Origin: SCQX01 sp035720945
GTDB lineage: Bacteria > Pseudomonadota > Gammaproteobacteria > Burkholderiales > Burkholderiaceae_B
Assembly: GCA_035720945.1 (NCBI GenBank)
Contig: DASTNK010000041.1
Location: 1-8,346 of the forward strand
Direction: 5' to 3'
Length of the DNA stretch: 8,346 bases
The notes beneath the pieces are model-generated. The model was not told the DNA's origin. It was given only the letters and a program-made list of their open reading frames with translations, and did no database searches. Positions 5,770 through 8,346 of the stretch are shown one piece after another (the first letter of the stretch is position 1; each line of letters begins with the position of its first letter). Made by a program: the position numbers and the translations under genes.

Positions 5770-6162
5770 TCAGGCGTGACGGTATTTGAACGACCCCATC
5801 GCGGTGGCGAGCAACTGCGTATCGTCTTGCCAGACCTCGGCTCTTGAGAAATAGATACTGCGGCCGCGACGCTCGACGTAGCCCTTGGCGATCAGGAAAT
5901 TCCCGTCCACGCTATGCAGGAAGTTCGTCGTCAGTGACAGCGTGAGGCCACTGAGGCGTGGCGCGCCGGGGGGCGCGTAGAGTCCCGCGTACCCCGCGAC
6001 GGAATCCAGAAGCGTGCACAGCACGCCGCCGTGCGCGCGCGCGGAGCGGTTGCTTAGATTCGGTGTCATGGCCAGCCGCATTTCGGCATAGCCTTCGGAC
6101 CAGGCGGTCAATTCGACGCCGAGCCATTCCAGGAATGGGTTGTCAATGGGAAGCGTGGTCAT
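5770..6162 (-). CDS. PaaI-type hotdog-fold thioesterase
   Basis: This 130-residue protein is a single hotdog domain, the normal length for the PaaI/YdiI acyl-CoA thioesterase group. The signature H44-G-G-V-L-C-T-L-L-D53-S-V-A-G carries the oxyanion-hole glycines and the acidic residue on the central helix. The later strands LTLSLTTNFLHSV (73-85) and the SRAEVWQ...LLATAMGSF ending complete the fold. It should hydrolyse acyl-CoA thioesters, typically aromatic or medium-chain; the substrate cannot be specified. The family acts as cytosolic tetramers. The ATG has no good Shine-Dalgarno. It converges on the second cyclase with only 29 bases between stops and no U-tract terminator there, so opposing read-through is possible. 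It is divergent from slyX across 134 bases. Nothing nearby suggests a phenylacetate or other catabolic operon. Confidence 0.88.
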   Translation of the reverse strand: MTTLPIDNPFLEWLGVELTAWSEGYAEMRLAMTPNLSNRSARAHGGVLCTLLDSVAGYAGLYAPPGAPRLSGLTLSLTTNFLHSVDGNFLIAKGYVERRGRSIYFSRAEVWQDDTQLLATAMGSFKYRHA

Positions 6163-6284
6163 GTGCGATAGGTGGTGTTTCCAATGAACCCTATCGTACA
6201 GGAAAGCCGCGCCGAGGCTTGTCAGGGCGGATCATGGCGGGGTGCTTCGACGAGCCCCGCGTTACACTGCGGGCTTGTTCACCT

Positions 6285-6290
6285 GGGAAG
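6285..6290 (+). promoter_or_regulatory. Ribosome binding site deciding the GTG start of slyX
   Basis: GGGAAG lies six bases before GTG 6297. No ATG occurs at the conserved N-terminus of the SlyX frame, and the frame upstream encodes nothing SlyX-like, so this site and the GTG define the gene. TACACT at 6263-6268 could be a -10 element. Confidence 0.65.
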
Positions 6291-6296
6291 CACGCC

Positions 6297-6497
6297 GTGG
6301 CCATCGAAGATCGCCTGATAGACATTGAACTGAAGCTCACAGCCCAGGAAGACCTCACGCAGTCCCTGAGCCAGCAGGTGTATCGACAGCAGAAGTTGAT
6401 CGACGAATTGCGGGCCTTGTGCGGGATGCTGCTGCGCCGCCTGGATGACGCGGGCGGGTCCGATCCCTACGCGCAAGAAAAGCCGCCGCATTATTAA
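6297..6497 (+). CDS. slyX: SlyX family coiled-coil protein
   Basis: This 66-residue protein starts at GTG. The sequence (M)AIEDRLIDIELKLTAQE, then LTQSLSQQVYRQQKLIDEL and the C-terminal PPHY, matches the SlyX family, small proteins with one amphipathic coiled-coil helix (about residues 3-50, heptad Leu/Ile pattern) and a conserved Pro-His-Tyr end. The biochemical role of SlyX is not established; the name comes from its position beside slyD in enterobacteria, and no slyD is seen here. It is monocistronic: divergent from the thioesterase and convergent with the aldo/keto reductase. Its stop TAA overlaps the A-run that serves as the T-tract of the reductase terminator on the other strand. Confidence 0.9.
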   Translation: MAIEDRLIDIELKLTAQEDLTQSLSQQVYRQQKLIDELRALCGMLLRRLDDAGGSDPYAQEKPPHY

Positions 6498-6540
6498 AAA
6501 GACGGTTCTCCGGACGAGCCACGGTTCTCCGGATGAACCG
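6496..6540 (-). terminator. Intrinsic terminator of the aldo/keto reductase gene
   Basis: Read on the minus strand, CGGTTC (6540-6535) pairs with GAACCG (6508-6503) and the inner CCGGA (6532-6528) with TCCGG (6513-6509), separated by a small internal loop. TCTTTTT follows from 6502 down to 6496. The stem is about 11 pairs and lies just over 60 bases after the reductase stop. A smaller hairpin within the right-hand repeat (CGGTTC/GAACCG, 6522-6540) is an alternative. On the plus strand the structure is preceded, not followed, by the homopolymer, so it should work mainly in the minus direction. Confidence 0.55.
6502..6539. repeat. Two abutting 19-bp direct repeats between slyX and the reductase gene
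   Basis: ACGGTTCTCCGGACGAGCC (6502-6520) is followed with no gap by ACGGTTCTCCGGATGAACC (6521-6539), 17 of 19 identical. Each unit can form a small GGTTC/GARCC hairpin around the self-complementary TCCGGA. The two copies can also pair with each other to build the terminator stem. It looks like a local duplication that generated or strengthened a terminator. Confidence 0.85.
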
Positions 6541-6602
6541 CGGCGCACGCATCCGTGGATTGAGGTCGTCCGTTGCGTCGCGAATCCCCGCGATGGCGAC
6601 GG

Positions 6603-7466
6603 TTATCGCCCCGCCGCCTGATGCGCCTCGGTGCCGAGGCTGAATTCCTCGGGGTCGGGGCCATGGCGGCCGTCGGGCGTGTCCAACGCCTCGATGGCGC
6701 GCATGTCATCGTCGTCCAGCTGGAAGTCGAACACCTGGAAATTTTCCAGGATGCGCCCCGGAGTGGCCGATTTCGGAATCACCATGTTGCCCAACTGAAG
6801 ATGCCAGCGGATCATGATCTGGGCCACGGAGCGGTTGTGCTTGTGGGCGAGGGCGCCCAGGACGGGGTCGTCCCACAGGCGTCCTCGGCCCAGCGGGCTC
6901 CAGGCTTGCGTGATGATGCCGTGTTCCGCGTGGAAATCGCGTAGCTCGGTTTGTTGGAAGTTCGGATGCAGTTCGATCTGGTTGACCACGGGAATGACCC
7001 CGGTTTTGTCCAGCAGCGTTTGCAAGTGGCTGGTGCTGAAGTTGCACACGCCTATGGACTTGGCCCGCCCCTCGTCACGCAGGCGTATCAGCGCTTCCCA
7101 GGCATCGACGTAGAGCTTCTGCTTGGGCACGGGCCAGTGTATGAGGTAGAGGTCCACATAGTCCAGACCGAGCTTGGCCAGGCTTTCGTCGAATGCGGCG
7201 ATGGTCTGATCGTGGCCATGGCGATCATTCCAAAGCTTGGTGGTGATGAAAAGTTGTTCCCGGCCTATGTCGCTTTGCGCCACGGCCACCCCCACGCCTT
7301 GTTCGTTGTGATACATCGCGGCGGTGTCCACCAGGCGGTAGCCGGCATTGAAGGCCGCCGCGACAGCGGCGGGCGTTTTGTCGTTCTCGATCTGCCATAC
7401 GCCGAAGCCTACTTGCGGCGCCGTGCGGCCATCGTGAAAAGTGACAGTGTTCTGTGCGTTTGACAT
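6603..7466 (-). CDS. Aldo/keto reductase (AKR5/2,5-diketogluconate-reductase-like)
   Basis: This 287-residue (beta/alpha)8-barrel enzyme should reduce aldehydes or ketones with NADPH in the cytosol. The AKR catalytic tetrad is complete: D47 and Y52 (DTAAMY), K77 (TTKLW) and H110 (LIHWP). Other family signatures are LGLDYVDLYLIHWP, GVCNFSTSHL, VVNQIELHP and the cofactor-binding IPKSATPGRILEN (230-242). The motifs resemble the bacterial AKR5 branch that includes DkgA/DkgB, but the physiological substrate is not readable. The start at 7466 is chosen because GGAGG lies six bases upstream and the family N-terminus (TVTFHDGRTAPQVGFGVW) begins there. The frame stays open upstream to 7682, but that part is Arg/Pro-rich and unlike AKRs. 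TATAAT on the minus strand at 7659-7654 may be its -10. It is followed by a good terminator and is divergent from panB. Confidence 0.93.
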   Translation of the reverse strand: MSNAQNTVTFHDGRTAPQVGFGVWQIENDKTPAAVAAAFNAGYRLVDTAAMYHNEQGVGVAVAQSDIGREQLFITTKLWNDRHGHDQTIAAFDESLAKLGLDYVDLYLIHWPVPKQKLYVDAWEALIRLRDEGRAKSIGVCNFSTSHLQTLLDKTGVIPVVNQIELHPNFQQTELRDFHAEHGIITQAWSPLGRGRLWDDPVLGALAHKHNRSVAQIMIRWHLQLGNMVIPKSATPGRILENFQVFDFQLDDDDMRAIEALDTPDGRHGPDPEEFSLGTEAHQAAGR

Positions 7467-7472
7467 GAAGTG

Positions 7473-7477
7473 CCTCC
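7473..7477 (-). promoter_or_regulatory. Ribosome binding site fixing the reductase start
   Basis: GGAGG on the minus strand sits six bases before ATG 7466. This supports a 287-residue product rather than the 359-residue open frame that begins at 7682. Confidence 0.8.
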
Positions 7478-7586
7478 GGGAAGGGGAAAGCCGGTTCCGT
7501 TGGCCGCGGGCCCCGTGGGTAGAGGTTGCGATGGATAGTGCGCCAGGGGCGGCGTGGGGTTGTTGCCGATGTGCTGTACGATTGTT

Positions 7587-7602
7587 CGCGCATGGATGCG
7601 CG
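7587..7602. promoter_or_regulatory. Perfect 7-bp dyad, candidate operator
   Basis: CGCGCAT, then GG, then ATGCGCG form an exact inverted repeat with a two-base centre. The compact symmetry suits a homodimeric regulator or a tight RNA hairpin in the reductase leader. It lies about 50 bases downstream of the likely reductase start of transcription and about 195 bases upstream of panB. No regulator gene is nearby to identify a partner. Confidence 0.4.
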
Positions 7603-7795
7603 CCGCCGCCTGATCGGAATGGGAACCGGTGCGTTGTTGTTTTCGGTCGGGCCATTATACGGACGCCGAGTGGGCGACGCATCTTTTGTGTCTTGCATTT
7701 CGTTTCAGTGTTTCATGTGGCGGGTCCGCCTGCGATGAGTGTTCGGACCAACCAAGCGAGGCACTGGCATCACCCAGGGTATTCAGGAGAAAGTC

Positions 7796-8346
7796 ATGAG
7801 CGTACACACACAGGCAACTCGCGTCACCATCCCCCAGATCATGGCATACAAGAGTCAGAGGAAGATCGCGGCCCTCACGTCGTACACGGCGCCGTTCGCC
7901 AGGTTGCTGGACGAATGCCTCGATCTGATACTCGTGGGTGACTCCACCGCGATGGTGGGGTATGGCCTGCCCAACACGCTGTCCATCACGGCCGATCAGA
8001 TGGCGGCGCACGCGGCCGCTGTGGTGCGCTCCACCAGCCATGCCTGCATCCTCGTCGACATGCCGTTCGGCAGTTATCAGGAATCGGCCTCGAGCGCGTT
8101 CGCCAATGCCGCGCGCATGCTCGCGGCCAGTGGCGCCGACGGCATCAAGCTCGAGGGCGGCGCCGCGTTGGCGCCGACCACGCGTTTCTTGGTGGATCGT
8201 GGCGTGCCGGTGCTGGCGCACGTTGGGTTGATGCCGCAGTACAAGAACACCATGGGTGGGTTCAAGGCCCAGGGCATGACAGACGAATCGGCCGAGCGCA
8301 TTTTGCAGGACGCGCTTGCCCACGAAGAGGCCGGCGCTTTCGCCGT
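7796..8346 (+). CDS. panB: 3-methyl-2-oxobutanoate (ketopantoate) hydroxymethyltransferase, 5' two thirds
   Basis: 183 codons are present before the right edge; the full enzyme is about 265-275 residues. It transfers a hydroxymethyl group from 5,10-methylene-tetrahydrofolate to 2-oxoisovalerate, the first committed step of pantothenate and CoA synthesis, in the cytosol. Metal and substrate residues are in place: V47-G-D49-S, D88 in VDMPFGSY, K118 and E120 in IKLEGG, and H142-V-G-L. The catalytic Glu near residue 185 lies just past the edge. The start is ATG 7796, with AGGAGA five bases upstream. Compared with the E. coli enzyme, several conserved stretches differ: GDSTAM for GDSLGM, GLPNT for GHDST, and GLMPQY for GLTPQS. 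Parts such as GSY, NTMGGF and AGAFAV resemble alphaproteobacterial PanB as I recall it. It may therefore be a second PanB-type copy. No panC or panD is visible in the window. Confidence 0.92.
   Translation, partial: MSVHTQATRVTIPQIMAYKSQRKIAALTSYTAPFARLLDECLDLILVGDSTAMVGYGLPNTLSITADQMAAHAAAVVRSTSHACILVDMPFGSYQESASSAFANAARMLAASGADGIKLEGGAALAPTTRFLVDRGVPVLAHVGLMPQYKNTMGGFKAQGMTDESAERILQDALAHEEAGAFA

Larger units (their letters stand above)
7467..7795. other. Divergent intergenic region between the reductase gene and panB
   Basis: These 329 bases contain no gene I can support. They hold the two ribosome sites at the ends, a perfect TATAAT on the minus strand (7659-7654, without a good -35), and a weak overlapping plus-strand candidate (TTGTTG 7634-7639, 16 bases, TATACG 7656-7661). 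The dyad at 7587-7602 lies between these elements and the reductase gene. Both genes may therefore be driven from about 7634-7661. Confidence 0.45.

Noticed and set aside
5958..6296. Open frame running from inside the thioesterase gene into slyX
   Set aside because: Arg/Ala-rich shadow of the opposite-strand thioesterase; SlyX homology starts only at GTG 6297.
7467..7682. 72-codon extension of the aldo/keto reductase
   Set aside because: The family N-terminus begins at the inner ATG, which has an excellent ribosome site; the extension is basic, Pro-rich and unlike any reductase.
7526..7738. 70-codon plus-strand frame in the reductase-panB gap
   Set aside because: No ribosome site, basic random-looking composition, and it lies over the promoter-like elements and the dyad.
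7655..8323. 222-codon open frame antisense to panB
   Set aside because: Typical GC-rich shadow frame: its composition follows the complementary codons of panB and no motif is seen.

Overview
The window reads as an ordinary chromosomal stretch of a GC-rich betaproteobacterium. It is most like the Burkholderiales, and perhaps the Alcaligenaceae (Bordetella/Achromobacter-like). That placement rests on codon use, the Tat-exported solute-binding protein, the GGDEF proteins and SlyX; no rRNA or other marker gene confirms it. No insertion sequence, phage gene, tRNA, rRNA or CRISPR array is visible.

Layout from left to right. Positions 1-1464 (minus) hold a nearly complete ABC-transporter solute-binding protein with a Tat signal; it runs off the left edge without a stop. 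Next is a two-PAS diguanylate cyclase (1699-3174, minus), separated from the first gene by 234 bp containing two small hairpins and a plausible sigma70 promoter. Three plus-strand genes follow: a repeat-bearing small lipoprotein (3334-3681), a PmtA-like SAM-dependent phospholipid N-methyltransferase (3803-4468) and a second, single-PAS diguanylate cyclase (4784-5740). A convergent hotdog-fold thioesterase (5770-6162, minus) is followed by slyX with a GTG start (6297-6497, plus). Then come an aldo/keto reductase (6603-7466, minus) and, divergently, the first two thirds of a panB ketopantoate hydroxymethyltransferase gene (7796-8346, plus).

The clearest shared theme is cyclic-di-GMP. Two GGDEF enzymes lie within about 1.6 kb of each other and bracket two envelope-related genes. 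Both keep the catalytic signature (GGDEF, GGEEF) but lack a canonical RxxD inhibitory site. The remaining genes are unrelated single-gene metabolic units.

The most interesting non-coding signal is the leader of the second diguanylate cyclase (about 4666-4769). There a long-range 11-bp inverted repeat, interrupted by one bulged base, encloses an inner GC-rich stem and ends just before the ribosome binding site. A separate AT-rich hairpin (4573-4599) lies upstream of it. Other structured elements are a tandem 19-bp repeat that forms a minus-strand terminator after the reductase gene and a 16-bp dyad between the reductase and panB. I see no obviously new multi-gene system. The structured leader and the pair of RxxD-less cyclases are the best leads.
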